From the NCBI GenBank assembly GCA_031181345.1, contig JAPSLC010000002.1, forward strand, positions 62,001 through 126,000: a DNA stretch of 64,000 bases, written 5' to 3'. The notes beneath the pieces are model-generated. The model searched no databases, was not told where the DNA came from, and worked only from the letters and a program-made list of their open reading frames with translations. The DNA comes from Cupriavidus sp. (GTDB lineage Bacteria; Pseudomonadota; Gammaproteobacteria; Burkholderiales; Burkholderiaceae). Of this stretch, positions 8,539 to 17,790 are shown piece by piece. Within the stretch, counting starts at the first letter, position 1. The number at the start of each line of letters is the position of its first letter. The position numbers were made by a program, and so were the translations under genes.

Positions 8539-9486
8539 ATGAAAGGCAGTGAAGGAAGCAGACAGGGACTGAACGCCGCGGCAGCGCGCCCGGGCAACGT
8601 GGTCCGGCGCGTGCGCGAACACGCCGGCGCGCACGTTCGCGCGCTGACCCGCAGCAACTCGGGCCTGACGCTGGACTACGACAACCCCCCGGGCGATCCG
8701 GGCCTGTTCGGGCCCGACGCGGTCTGCTGGCGCGTGCATGGCGACTTTCCCGCGATGCTGGCCGGCGGCGTCAGCGCACTGCTGATGCAAACCATGCACC
8801 CGCTGGCGCTGGCCGGGGTCTGGGACCACTCCACGTTTCGTACCGATATGCAGGGGCGCCTGGGCCGCACGGCGCAGTTCATCGCCGGCACCACCTATGG
8901 CAACCGCGCCGACGCGATGCGCCTGATCGAACGCGTGCGCCGCATCCACGCCGGCGTGGCCGGTACCGCGCCGGATGGCCGCCCCTATGCCGCCAGCAAT
9001 CCGGCGCTGCTGACCTGGGTCCACGTGGCCGAGGTCTCAAGCTTCCTCGCCGCCTATCTGCGCTATGTCGGCCCGCTGTCCCACGCCGAACAGGATCGCT
9101 ACTACGACGAGGTGGCCCTGGTCGCCGAGCTGCTCGGCGCGACCGAAGTGCCGCGTTCGCGCGACCAGATCGCGGGGTATCTGCAGACGATGCGCCCGCA
9201 ATTGCTGGTGACCGAGCGCACCCATGAAGTGGTGCGGCTGGTGATGCAGATGCCGGTCGCCAATCCGCTGCTGGTGCCCACGGTACGGATCATGGCCGAC
9301 GCCGGCATTGCGCTGCTGCCGGACTGGGTCCGGCGCGAACTCGGCCTGGCGGGGTCCAGCGTCAGCGCGCTGCGGCGCCCGCTGTCGCTGGCCGGCATGC
9401 GCGTGCTGGCGCCGACCTTGCGCTGGTCGCTGGGCGGCGGGCTGGCCGCCCGTGCACGCCGGCGCGCCGCTGCGGCACCGCGCTGA
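8539..9486 (+). CDS. DUF2236 / MpaB-like oxygenase family protein
   Basis: A 315-residue protein of the DUF2236 family, whose characterised members include latex-clearing protein Lcp and fungal MpaB, haem or metal-dependent oxygenases. Family signatures seen are VCWRVHGDFPAMLAGGVSAL, LLMQTMHPLALAGVWDHS near residues 80-97, GRTAQFIAGTTYG, and the WVHVAEVSSFL block with its conserved His. The protein lacks a signal peptide. It lies 92 bases after cydB on the same strand but the gap has no obvious terminator, so co-transcription is possible. Physiological substrate unknown. Confidence 0.85.
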   Translation: MKGSEGSRQGLNAAAARPGNVVRRVREHAGAHVRALTRSNSGLTLDYDNPPGDPGLFGPDAVCWRVHGDFPAMLAGGVSALLMQTMHPLALAGVWDHSTFRTDMQGRLGRTAQFIAGTTYGNRADAMRLIERVRRIHAGVAGTAPDGRPYAASNPALLTWVHVAEVSSFLAAYLRYVGPLSHAEQDRYYDEVALVAELLGATEVPRSRDQIAGYLQTMRPQLLVTERTHEVVRLVMQMPVANPLLVPTVRIMADAGIALLPDWVRRELGLAGSSVSALRRPLSLAGMRVLAPTLRWSLGGGLAARARRRAAAAPR

Positions 9487-9527
9487 GCCGCCGGCGCGCC
9501 CGACTCCCCGGCGGCATCGGCAACGCC

Positions 9528-10514
9528 TTACTGCAGCGTCAGTCCCGACTGCCTGACCAGCTTCTCGGTACGTGGAATCTCCGCATCGACCATCGCGCGG
9601 AAATCGGCCACGCTGCCGCCGCGCGGCTCCGCACCCGTTGCGGCCAGCTTGTCGCGGAAGGCAGGGTCGAGCAGATGCCGGTTGATCGCGGCATTGAGCT
9701 TGTCCACGATCGGCGCCGGCGTGCCCTTGGGCGCCACGATGCCGTACCAGGGCGCGATGTCATAGCCCGGATAGCCTTGCTCCGCGATGGTCGGCACATC
9801 GGGGGCCATCGCCGAGCGTCTGGCGTTCGACACGCCGAGCGCCCTGAGCTTGCCGGCCTTGACGTAGGGCAGCGCCGTCATGATGGTGTCGAAGTACATC
9901 GACACCTGGCCCGACAGCAGGGCCGGAATCGCTTCACCCGCGCCCTTGTACGGCACGTGCACGATGTCGATGCCGGCCATCGCCTTGAGCATTTCGCCGG
10001 CCATGTGCGAGGTGGTGCCGGCACCGAACGACGCATAGGTCAGCTTGCCCGGATTGGCCTTGGCGTAGGCCACCATTTCCGGCAGCGTCCTGAATGGCAG
10101 CGACGGATGCGACAACAGGATATTGGGCGTGTAGGCCACCACCGCAACCTTCTCGAAGGCGTCCGGATCGTAGCTCAACTTCTTGTAGAGGAAGCGGTTG
10201 GTCACCATCGACGCGGGGCCGGACATCAGCAGCGTATAGCCGTCGCCCGGCGCGCGGGCCACGGCCTCGCTGCCGATCATTGCGGCGGCACCGGGCTTGT
10301 TCTCGATCACGAAGCTCTGGCCGTACTCCCTGGCCAGGGCCTGTCCGAGTTGCCGCGTGATCAGGTCGGTGGCGGCGCCGGGGTTGAATGGCACCACGAT
10401 CTTGACCGGCTGCCGGGGCCATGCGGAGTCGGCATGGCTCCACGACGATGCGGCAAGAGCGGCAAGCGCGGCGACGGCAAGGCCGGCGCGCAGAAGACGG
10501 CAACGTAATGGCAT
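9528..10514 (-). CDS. Bug/TctC-family periplasmic binding protein (orphan)
   Basis: Periplasmic solute-binding protein of the Bug family (tripartite tricarboxylate transporter type), 328 residues. It has a signal peptide ending near SSWSHA, then the family opening WPRQPVKIVVPFNPGAATD, the VIENKPGAAAMIG block and the PYKGAGEAIPALLSGQVSMYF block that lines the ligand site. The ATG at 10514 has AAAGAGGT six bases upstream, which decides the start over a longer in-frame extension. No TctA/TctB membrane genes are adjacent, as is usual for the expanded Bug family of Burkholderiales. The ligand is probably a carboxylate; unknown. Confidence 0.92.
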   Translation of the reverse strand: MPLRCRLLRAGLAVAALAALAASSWSHADSAWPRQPVKIVVPFNPGAATDLITRQLGQALAREYGQSFVIENKPGAAAMIGSEAVARAPGDGYTLLMSGPASMVTNRFLYKKLSYDPDAFEKVAVVAYTPNILLSHPSLPFRTLPEMVAYAKANPGKLTYASFGAGTTSHMAGEMLKAMAGIDIVHVPYKGAGEAIPALLSGQVSMYFDTIMTALPYVKAGKLRALGVSNARRSAMAPDVPTIAEQGYPGYDIAPWYGIVAPKGTPAPIVDKLNAAINRHLLDPAFRDKLAATGAEPRGGSVADFRAMVDAEIPRTEKLVRQSGLTLQ

Positions 10515-10754
10515 CGACAGACCTCTTTGAGCGAAAGACGGACGGATGGATGCGTGACAACGACGCTCGCCATCACGCGCATGGGCAACACATCGCAACT
10601 GCCGTGCCATGCGGACCACCGGCGAAATACGCTGAAAAACGCCGCGATGCGGACGCGTGTCTCCCGCCGGCGTCATCCGCATGAAGCCGGTCCCTCTGTT
10701 GCATCACGGTGCACCATTCTGGTCGATGTGGTTCACCGTATTGCCGCGTCATGC

Positions 10755-11702
10755 TCAGCGACGCGGCACGGCGCAACGCTCCGTATCAAGGGGCGCGGAA
10801 GGAGAAGCCGTCGCCGCGGCTCTACGCCGTGGCAGTGTCAGCGACAGCCCGGCGCCGACGATCAGCGCGATGCCGGCCATGGCCATGCCGTCCGGCCAGC
10901 GGCCGAACCACCACGCGCTGTACACCAGCGCCAGCAGCAGATGGAAGTAATTCAGCGGCGCCAGCGTGGAGGCCGGCGCGCGTTGCAGGGCCAGGATCAG
11001 CAGCACCTGGGCCAGCGCGCTCATGAAGCCCATCGCCAGGATCGTCAGCCAGTCGACCAGATCCGGCCACACCTGGGGCAGGAAGAACGGCGCCGGCAGG
11101 CCGGTGGCGATCATGCAGATGACCGCCGCGAAGCCGTACTGCACCGTCGCATCGACCTTTCCGGCCATGCGCCGCGTCAGCAATTGCAGCAGCGCGTACC
11201 CGAGCATGGCGGCCACCATCAGCGCCGTACCGATCCACGACAGCTGGCCGCCCGGTCGCACGATCAGCAGCATGCCGGCAAACCCGGTCGCCACCGCCAG
11301 CCACTGACGCGCCCCGACGTGCTCGGCCAGCAACCAGGGCGACAGCGCCACCACGACCAGCGGCGCCATGAAGTAGATCGCGGTGGCCTCGGCCAACGGC
11401 ATCCACAACAGCGCGGTCATGAAGCAGGTGCCCATGACCGCCAGCATCAGGCCGCGCAACAACAGCAAGCCGCGATGGGGCGTGTGCCAGAAGCGCAGGC
11501 GCCCCGCGTTCGCCAGCATCGCGATCGCCACGGTACACGTGGCCGCATAACGCACCGCATTGAGGAACGGCGCCGGATAGCGGCCCACCAGATGCTTGGC
11601 GGTGGCATCGACGGTGGCGAACAGCATCACCACGCAGAGGAACAGCAGGCCGCCGCGCCACCAGCCGGCGCGGTTGTCGCGGACCCGCGCGGCGGCGTTC
11701 AC
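10755..11702 (-). CDS. EamA/DMT-family transporter
   Basis: Ten-helix drug/metabolite transporter of 315 residues, with two EamA repeats (about 15-145 and 155-285). The protein begins with GGLLFLCVVMLFATVDATAKHL and ends in a short basic tail. Its start overlaps the stop of the upstream M20 hydrolase (ATGA at 11699-11702), so it is the last member of the long minus-strand catabolic operon. In that position it may import or export a pathway intermediate or a toxic amine. The following 240 bases to the Bug gene hold no further gene. Confidence 0.9.
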   Translation of the reverse strand: MNAAARVRDNRAGWWRGGLLFLCVVMLFATVDATAKHLVGRYPAPFLNAVRYAATCTVAIAMLANAGRLRFWHTPHRGLLLLRGLMLAVMGTCFMTALLWMPLAEATAIYFMAPLVVVALSPWLLAEHVGARQWLAVATGFAGMLLIVRPGGQLSWIGTALMVAAMLGYALLQLLTRRMAGKVDATVQYGFAAVICMIATGLPAPFFLPQVWPDLVDWLTILAMGFMSALAQVLLILALQRAPASTLAPLNYFHLLLALVYSAWWFGRWPDGMAMAGIALIVGAGLSLTLPRRRAAATASPSAPLDTERCAVPRR

Positions 11703-12943
11703 GTGCCCGCCCGCGCCACCATCGCGCCGAGCAGCACGTTGGCGCCCGCCTCGAGATGCTCGGGCTTGGCGTCCTCGATCTCGTTGTGGCTGATGCCGTC
11801 CTTGCAGGGCACGAAGATCATCGCGGTGGGCGCGACGCTGGCCATGTAGACCGCGTCATGCCCGGCGCCGGTGACGATGTCCTGATGCCGGTAGCCGCGC
11901 GCCTCGGCTTCGTTGCGCACATCGGCGATCAGCGCCGGGGCGAACGGCGTCGGCGGGAAATACTGCACGTCGCGCACGTCGACCTCCAGCGGCGTGCCAG
12001 TGGTGGTGCCAGCGGCCAGCGCCGCGCAGGCCGCGCGAAAACGCGCATCCATCTCGGCCAGGCGCGCCGCGTCCTCGTGGCGCAGGTCCACGGTGAAGGT
12101 CACGGCGCCGGGAATCACGTTGCGCGAGGCCGGATGGGCATTGACCACGCCGACCGTACCGCGTCCGTGCGGCGCGAAATCGTTGGCGATCCGCACCACC
12201 TCCTGCATCAGGAAGGTGGCGCCATATAGCGCATCGCGCCGCAGCGGCATCGGCGTCGGCCCCGCATGGGCCTCCATGCCGGTCACCGTCACGTCGTACC
12301 AGCGCAGGCCGAGCGAGCCGGTCACCACGCCGATCACGTTGTCGGCGGCTTCGAGGATCGGGCCCTGTTCGATATGGGCCTCGAAATAGGCGCCGACCTG
12401 GCGGCCGCCGACCTCGGCGGACCCGGCATAGCCGATCGCGCGCAGCTCATCCTGGACGCGCTTGCCGTCGCGGTCGGTCGCGTCGAGCGCCGTCTGCAAG
12501 GGGAAGATGCCGGCGAACACGCCCGAGCCCATCATCACCGGCACAAAGCGCGTGCCCTCCTCGTTGGTCCAGATCGCGACCTCGATCGGCGCCTCGGTCT
12601 GGATGCCGCGATCGTTCAGCGTACGCACCACCTCCAGTCCGGCCAGCACGCCAAAGCACCCGTCGAACTTGCCGCCGGTGGGCTGCGTGTCGATATGGCT
12701 GCCGGTCATCACGGGCGGCAGCGCGTCGTTGCGGCCGGCGCGCCGCCCGAAGATGTTGCCCACCTGGTCGACCGTCACGGTCAGGCCCGCCTCGCGCATC
12801 CAGCCGGTCACCAGGTCGCGACCCTGCCCGTCCAGCTCGGTCAGCGCCAGCCGCGCGTTGCCGCCCCTGGGTGTCGCGCCGATGCGCGCCAGCGCCATCA
12901 GCGAATCCCACAGCCGCTGGCCGTCGATCTTCAGTGTCGTCAT
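11699..12943 (-). CDS. M20-family N-carbamoyl-L-amino acid hydrolase / allantoate amidohydrolase type
   Basis: Zinc-dependent amidohydrolase of 414 residues in the HyuC/AllC group, cleaving N-carbamoyl or ureido bonds of amino acids. The metal motifs are TGSHIDTQPTGGKFDG (His/Asp ligands), EEGTRF (catalytic and metal-bound Glu), FEAHIEQGP, and the late GAGHDAVYMA and ISHNEIED blocks. The dimerisation domain contains GMEAHAGPTPM. It overlaps the DMT gene and lies 24 bases downstream of the HDAC-like gene, all on the same strand. Substrate choice among N-carbamoyl amino acids, beta-ureidopropionate-like compounds or others cannot be settled from sequence. Confidence 0.9.
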   Translation of the reverse strand: MTTLKIDGQRLWDSLMALARIGATPRGGNARLALTELDGQGRDLVTGWMREAGLTVTVDQVGNIFGRRAGRNDALPPVMTGSHIDTQPTGGKFDGCFGVLAGLEVVRTLNDRGIQTEAPIEVAIWTNEEGTRFVPVMMGSGVFAGIFPLQTALDATDRDGKRVQDELRAIGYAGSAEVGGRQVGAYFEAHIEQGPILEAADNVIGVVTGSLGLRWYDVTVTGMEAHAGPTPMPLRRDALYGATFLMQEVVRIANDFAPHGRGTVGVVNAHPASRNVIPGAVTFTVDLRHEDAARLAEMDARFRAACAALAAGTTTGTPLEVDVRDVQYFPPTPFAPALIADVRNEAEARGYRHQDIVTGAGHDAVYMASVAPTAMIFVPCKDGISHNEIEDAKPEHLEAGANVLLGAMVARAGT

Positions 12944-12967
12944 CGTGTTCTCCTCGGGAAGCGGTGC

Positions 12968-14038
12968 TCAGGCCATCGCAGGGGCGAAGCCCGACAGGAA
13001 GGCGTCCAGCGCCGCACCGATGGCGTCGACCTCGTAGCCGCCCTCCTGCACCACGACCGTCGGCACGCCCAGCGCGTGAATGCGCTCGCCGATGCCGCGG
13101 TAGCCGTCCATGCCGACGGCCAGCACGCTGATGGGGTCATCCACATAGGTATCGAAGCCCAGCGACAGCACCAGCGCCTGCGGCCGGTAGTCGCGCAACG
13201 CGTCGAGCGCGCTGTCGAGCGCGGCCAGGAAGCCGGCGTCGCCGGTGCCGTGCGGCAGCGGAAAGTTCAGGTTGTAGCCATAGCCCGCGCCGTAGCCGCG
13301 TTCGTTGGCATAGCCGGTATAGAACGGGTAGTAGCCGGCGGGATCGGCATGCAGCGAGATCGTCATCACGTCCGAGCGCTGGTAGAAGATCTGCTGGGTG
13401 CCGTCGCCGTGATGGGCGTCGACGTCGAGCACCGCCACCTTGCCGAAGCGCTTGAGCAGCCCCTGCGCGGCGATCGCGGCGTTGTTGACGTAGCAGAAGC
13501 CGCCGGCGCGGTCGCTGTGCGCGTGATGGCCCGACGGCCGGCACAGCGCGTAGGCCATGCCGCCGCCCTGCGGCTCGCAGACATGGTCAGCCGCGGCCGC
13601 CGCGCTGTGGGCCGAGCGCAGGATCGACTGCCAGCTGTGCGGGCCGAGCGGGCAGCTCAGGTCGCCGAGGTAGTAGCCCGCCTGCGCGATCACCGAGTCG
13701 GTCGGACAGTCGGGCCGCCGGTCCTGGTCCAGCTTGCCGTTGTGGTACGGCGACAGGTTGGGCAACACCTCGATGCCCGGTTCGAAGCCGGGACGCGCCA
13801 GCGCCTGCCATCGGTCATAGGCCTGGCACAGGAAGTCGAGATAGGCCGCGCTGTGCACGGTCTCGAGCGGCGCGCGGCCGTAGTCCGGCGCGACCGCCAG
13901 GTCGATGCCGCGCGTGGCGAGCGTGGCCCGCAGCGCGGCCGCGCGTGCGGGCACGTCGGTCGGCTCGCACAGCCGGCCCGCGCGCATGAACTGGCGCGGC
14001 TGATGGAGCAACTGGTCATCCGAGAAAAAGGCACGCAT
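12968..14038 (-). CDS. Histone deacetylase-fold amidohydrolase (acetylpolyamine amidohydrolase type)
   Basis: Zinc-dependent deacetylase of 356 residues, arginase/HDAC fold. Key motifs: RPSGHHAHSDRAGGFCYVNN with the catalytic His pair, VLDVDAHHGDGTQQIFY with the zinc Asp and His, LSLGFDTYVDDP with the second Asp, and QEGGYEVD with the catalytic Tyr. This arrangement fits acetylpolyamine amidohydrolases (AphA group), which remove acetyl groups from acetylputrescine-like amines. I start at the ATG at 14038 (MRAFFSDDQ), since the longer frame runs back through the TPP-enzyme gene. The operon context with GabT and GabD supports release of a free omega-amine for transamination. Confidence 0.9.
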   Translation of the reverse strand: MRAFFSDDQLLHQPRQFMRAGRLCEPTDVPARAAALRATLATRGIDLAVAPDYGRAPLETVHSAAYLDFLCQAYDRWQALARPGFEPGIEVLPNLSPYHNGKLDQDRRPDCPTDSVIAQAGYYLGDLSCPLGPHSWQSILRSAHSAAAAADHVCEPQGGGMAYALCRPSGHHAHSDRAGGFCYVNNAAIAAQGLLKRFGKVAVLDVDAHHGDGTQQIFYQRSDVMTISLHADPAGYYPFYTGYANERGYGAGYGYNLNFPLPHGTGDAGFLAALDSALDALRDYRPQALVLSLGFDTYVDDPISVLAVGMDGYRGIGERIHALGVPTVVVQEGGYEVDAIGAALDAFLSGFAPAMA

Positions 14039-14109
14039 ATCGTAGGGGGTAGGTGTTCGAGCGGCTGTCGTGGGTGGTGCCTGCCGGCGCAATGGATGGA
14101 TCAGCGGGT

Positions 14110-15852
14110 TCAGGAGGCGCGCTCCGCCTGGCGCGCCAGCGCCGCCGCGCGAATCTGCGACAGCGTCATGCCGGGTGCGATGCCGTCGGCGTCGTAGCGC
14201 AGCTCGAGCAGCGCGGGCAGCTGCTGCGTATTGGCGAATTCGAGCGCCCGTGCAAACGCCGGGCCGAACTCGGCGTCGCTGCGCACCACTTCGCCGTGGC
14301 CGCGATAGGCGCGCACCAGCTCGCTGAAGTCCGGGTTGTCGAAGTCCAGCGCGATGGTGCGGCCGGGGAACTCGCGCTCCTGGTGCGCGCGGATCGTGCC
14401 CCACATGCCGTTGTTGAAGACCAGCACGACGATGCCGAGCCGGTACTGCATCGCCACGCCCAGCTCCTGCAGATTCATCTGGAAGCAGCCGTCCCCGGCA
14501 TAGCAGACCACGGTCCTGTCGGGGTATTCGAGCTTGGCCGAGATCGCCGCCGGCAGGCCATACCCCATCGATCCCACGGTCGGCGCAAGGCTGGTGCCCA
14601 CGCCCTGAAAGCGGTGATAGGCATGCGCGAACAACGCGTAATTGCCGGCGCCCACCGTGATGCAGGCATCGGCCGGCACGTGGTCGCGCACATGGCAGGC
14701 CACGGCATTCAGATTCAGCGATCCGGGCGCGGGTGCCGGCTCCTGCTGCGCCAGGTAGTCGCTTCGCGCGGCACGGGTCTGGCTCGCCCACGTCGGTTGG
14801 ACCGGCGGACGCAGCGTGTCGACGGCCTGCGCAAAGGACGCCACGTCGGCAACGATCGGCAGCACGGGCTGGAACACGCGTCCCAGCTCGCCGGCGTCCG
14901 GATGGACATGCACCAGCCGCTGGCGCGGCAGTGGACTCTCCACCAGCGTATAGCCCTCGGTGGTCGCCTCGCCCATGCGCGTGCCGACCGCGATCAGCAG
15001 GTCGGCGTCGCGAACGCGCGCGCGCAGCGCCTCGCCCATGCCCCAGCCGACATGACCGGCGAAGTTCGGATGATGGTTGTCGAAGCATTCGAGCCGGCGC
15101 CATGCCGCGCCCACCGGCAAGGCGAAGCGCTCGGCGAAGCCTGCGATCTGGCGCATCGACTCGGGCGTCCAGCCGGAGCCGCCGACCAGCATGAACGGCC
15201 GCTGTGCTTCGGCAAGCAAGGTCGTCAGCGATGTCAATGCCGCCGGCGTTGGCGCCGCATACGCACGCCGATAACGCGGCAGGTCGGGCACCGTGGCCTT
15301 GCCCCACAGCGTGTCCTCCGGCAGCGCCAGCACCACCGGACCTGGCCGGCCGCCGGTCGCCATCGCGAAGGCGCGCGCGATGAATTCGGGGATGCGATCG
15401 GTGCGGTCGATCTGCGCGACCCACTTCGCCATCTCGCCGAACATGCGGCGATAGTCGATCTCCTGGAACGCCTCGCGCTCGATGAAGTCGTTGCCGACCT
15501 GGCCGACGAACAGGATCATCGGCGTCGAGTCCTGATGGGCGGTGTGGATCGCGATGCTGGCATTGGTCGCGCCCGGCCCCCGCGTCACGAAGCAGATGCC
15601 GGGTTCGCCGGTCAGCTTGCCGTAGGCCTCCGCCATATAACCCGCGCCGCTTTCCTGGCGGCAGACGACCGGCTGGATCGCGTCCTGATGGTCGTAGAGC
15701 GCGTCGATGCACGGCAGATAGCTTTCGCCGGGCACCAGGAACACCCGCTTGACGCCATGGATGCGCAGCTGCTGGACCAGGATCTGGCCGCCATTGCGCT
15801 CGCGCGGCGATTGGCCATCCGCGGCGCGATGCTGGGGGGACGCTTCGGTCAT
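14110..15852 (-). CDS. Thiamine pyrophosphate-dependent enzyme (acetolactate synthase/decarboxylase family)
   Basis: A 580-residue TPP enzyme. The N-terminal pyrimidine-binding domain includes VKRVFLVPGESYLPCIDAL with the catalytic Glu and GPGATNASIAIHTAHQD. The central domain follows, and the C-terminal diphosphate domain has the GDG...NN TPP motif (GDGCFQMNLQELG through VFNNGMWG). It probably decarboxylates or carboligates a 2-oxo acid; specificity is not evident, and an acetolactate synthase for branched amino acids is unlikely in this catabolic context. Its ATG overlaps the stop of the cupin gene by four bases (ATGA), so the two are co-translated. The chosen start is 15852 (MTEASPQH). Confidence 0.88.
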   Translation of the reverse strand: MTEASPQHRAADGQSPRERNGGQILVQQLRIHGVKRVFLVPGESYLPCIDALYDHQDAIQPVVCRQESGAGYMAEAYGKLTGEPGICFVTRGPGATNASIAIHTAHQDSTPMILFVGQVGNDFIEREAFQEIDYRRMFGEMAKWVAQIDRTDRIPEFIARAFAMATGGRPGPVVLALPEDTLWGKATVPDLPRYRRAYAAPTPAALTSLTTLLAEAQRPFMLVGGSGWTPESMRQIAGFAERFALPVGAAWRRLECFDNHHPNFAGHVGWGMGEALRARVRDADLLIAVGTRMGEATTEGYTLVESPLPRQRLVHVHPDAGELGRVFQPVLPIVADVASFAQAVDTLRPPVQPTWASQTRAARSDYLAQQEPAPAPGSLNLNAVACHVRDHVPADACITVGAGNYALFAHAYHRFQGVGTSLAPTVGSMGYGLPAAISAKLEYPDRTVVCYAGDGCFQMNLQELGVAMQYRLGIVVLVFNNGMWGTIRAHQEREFPGRTIALDFDNPDFSELVRAYRGHGEVVRSDAEFGPAFARALEFANTQQLPALLELRYDADGIAPGMTLSQIRAAALARQAERAS

Positions 15853-16187
15853 CGATTGGCTCCTTGCGCGGCCGAGCACGACGCCGATGCCGCGCCGGCC
15901 GCCGTCTTGATCTCGATCTCGACGAACACGCATTCGCCTTCGTGCGCGTTGATCACGTTGTGCTCGACGCCCGCCGGCCGCGAATAGGCGCGCCCCGCCA
16001 CCAGCTGACTGGTGACCTCGCCTTCCGGCGTCTGCAGCAGCAGCGGGCCGGTCGTCATCGGTACCACCACGTAGTCGTAGCCGTGGCGGTGAAAGCCGGT
16101 CTCCGCGCCGGGCGCGAAGCGCCATTCGGTCACGATCACACGCTCGTTGTCGACCTGCACGGTCGGTACGGCCTGGGGTCTGCTCAT
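15849..16187 (-). CDS. Small cupin-domain protein
   Basis: Single-cupin protein of 112 residues. The first cupin motif is visible as ETGFHRHGYDYVVVPMTTG (two His) and the second as GVEHNVINAHEGECVFVE (one His), a probable metal-binding set. Start at ATG 16187 (MSRPQAV); the longer reading frame upstream is arginine-rich non-coding sequence. Directly coupled to the TPP-enzyme gene and downstream of gabD, so it probably serves the same pathway as an isomerase, dioxygenase-like helper or small-molecule sensor. Function unresolved. Confidence 0.82.
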   Translation of the reverse strand: MSRPQAVPTVQVDNERVIVTEWRFAPGAETGFHRHGYDYVVVPMTTGPLLLQTPEGEVTSQLVAGRAYSRPAGVEHNVINAHEGECVFVEIEIKTAAGAASASCSAAQGANR

Positions 16188-16258
16188 GCTGGTCCTCGCA
16201 TTGCGGTCAGGGTGCCGCGCCCGGACAAGGTCGGGACGCGCAGCGTGGCGAAGCGATA

Positions 16259-17716
16259 TCAGCGGTCGATGCCGCCCATGCACAGGTACTTGATTTCGAG
16301 ATAGTCCTCGATGCCGTATCGGGAGCCCTCTCGTCCCAGACCCGATTGCTTGACGCCGCCGAACGGCGCCACCTCGTTCGAGATCAGCCCGGTGTTGATG
16401 CCGACCATGCCGTATTCCAGCGCCTCGGCGACGCGCCAGATGCGGCCGATATCGCGGCTGTAGAAGTACGAGGCCAGCCCGAACTCGGTGTCGTTGGCTA
16501 TGCCCACCACCTCGTCGTCGGTATGGAAGCGGAACAGCGGCGCCAGCGGGCCGAAGGTCTCTTCCTTCGCCACCCGCATCGCCGGTGTCACGTCGGCCAG
16601 CACGGTCGGCTCGAAGAAAGTGCCGCCCATCGGATGGCGCTTGCCGCCGGCCAGCACACGCGCGCCCTTGTCCAGCGCGTCGGCGATATGCGACTCGACC
16701 TTGGCGACCGCGTCCTCGTTGATCAGCGGACCCTGCAGCACGCCGGGCTCGACGCCATGGCCGACCTTCAGCTGCGCCACCGCCGCGACCAGCTTGCGGG
16801 CGAAGGCGTCATAGACCTTGTCGTGGACATAGAGCCGGTTCGCGCAGACGCAGGTCTGGCCGGCATTGCGATACTTGGAGGCGATGGCGCCCTCCACCGC
16901 CGCATCGAGGTCGGCATCGTCGAACACGATGAACGGCGCGTTGCCGCCGAGCTCCAGCGACAGCTTCTTGATGGTGTCGGCGGACTGGCGCATCAGGATG
17001 CGGCCTACCTCGGTCGAGCCGGTGAAGGTCAGCTTGCGCACCACCGGATTGGCGGTCAGCTCGCCGCCGATCGCCACCGCGTCGCCGGTCACGACGCTCA
17101 GCACGCCCGCGGGCACGCCGGCGCGCTCGGCGAGTACGGCCAGCGCCAGCGCCGACAGCGGCGTGTCCTCGGCGGGCTTGAGCACCATCGTGCAGCCGGC
17201 GGCCAGTGCGGGCCCGACCTTGCGCGTGATCATCGCCAGCGGGAAGTTCCACGGCGTGATGGCCGCGCAGACGCCGACCGGTTCCTTGACCACCACCAGC
17301 CGGCGGTCGGCCGCCGGCGAGGCGAGCACATCGCCGCAGACGCGCTTGCCTTCCTCGGCGAACCATTCGAGGAACGAGGCCGCGTAGACGACCTCTCCCC
17401 TGGCCTCGGCCAGCGGCTTGCCCTGCTCGGTGGTCATCAGCAGCGCCAGGTCATCGGCGTGCGCCAGCATCAGCTCATGCCACTTGCGCAGGATCTGGCT
17501 GCGTTCGCGGGCCGTGCGGCGGCGCCATTCGATCTGCGCGACGCGCGCGGCCTCGATGGCGCGCCGCGTCTCGGCTGCGCCCATCATCGGCACCTTGCCG
17601 ATCGGCGCACCGGTGGCGGGATTGGTGACGACGAAGGTCTCGCCGCCATCGGCGTCGGCCCACGCGCCGCCGACCAGGGCCTGCGCACGCAGCAGGCCGG
17701 TATCGTTCAATTGCAT
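16259..17716 (-). CDS. gabD: NAD(P)-dependent succinate-semialdehyde dehydrogenase
   Basis: Aldehyde dehydrogenase of 485 residues that would oxidise succinic semialdehyde to succinate. Visible landmarks are ITPWNFPLAMITRK, the cofactor loop FTGSTEVGR, the general-base Glu in LELGGNAPFIVF and the catalytic Cys in NAGQTCVCANR. The C-terminal EVAPFGGVKQSGLGREGSRYGIEDYLEIKY block is typical of GabD rather than other aldehyde dehydrogenases. It lies 62 bases downstream of gabT on the same strand, the classic pair for GABA catabolism. Start ATG at 17716 (MQLNDTGLL). Confidence 0.93.
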   Translation of the reverse strand: MQLNDTGLLRAQALVGGAWADADGGETFVVTNPATGAPIGKVPMMGAAETRRAIEAARVAQIEWRRRTARERSQILRKWHELMLAHADDLALLMTTEQGKPLAEARGEVVYAASFLEWFAEEGKRVCGDVLASPAADRRLVVVKEPVGVCAAITPWNFPLAMITRKVGPALAAGCTMVLKPAEDTPLSALALAVLAERAGVPAGVLSVVTGDAVAIGGELTANPVVRKLTFTGSTEVGRILMRQSADTIKKLSLELGGNAPFIVFDDADLDAAVEGAIASKYRNAGQTCVCANRLYVHDKVYDAFARKLVAAVAQLKVGHGVEPGVLQGPLINEDAVAKVESHIADALDKGARVLAGGKRHPMGGTFFEPTVLADVTPAMRVAKEETFGPLAPLFRFHTDDEVVGIANDTEFGLASYFYSRDIGRIWRVAEALEYGMVGINTGLISNEVAPFGGVKQSGLGREGSRYGIEDYLEIKYLCMGGIDR

Positions 17717-17755
17717 CGGAAACTCCGGGGAAAAGAGGGGCGACCGCGTATCGGT

Positions 17756-17790
17756 CAGCGGACCATTCAGCGGACCATTCAGCGGACCAG
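17756..17790. repeat. Three tandem copies of a 12-base unit over the gabT stop codon
   Basis: CAGCGGACCATT occurs at 17756-17767 and 17768-17779, followed by a third, partial copy (CAGCGGACCAG) at 17780-17790. The gabT stop (17779-17781) lies at the junction with the third copy, so the repeated unit carries repeated in-frame stops (reading VR*). It looks like a recent slippage duplication of the gene end. Confidence 0.85.

Noticed and set aside
12266..14197. Long plus-strand reading frame of 643 codons opposite the M20 and HDAC-fold genes
   Set aside because: It is a GC-rich shadow frame, rich in Arg, Ala, Gly, with no domain; the minus-strand genes have clear catalytic motifs.
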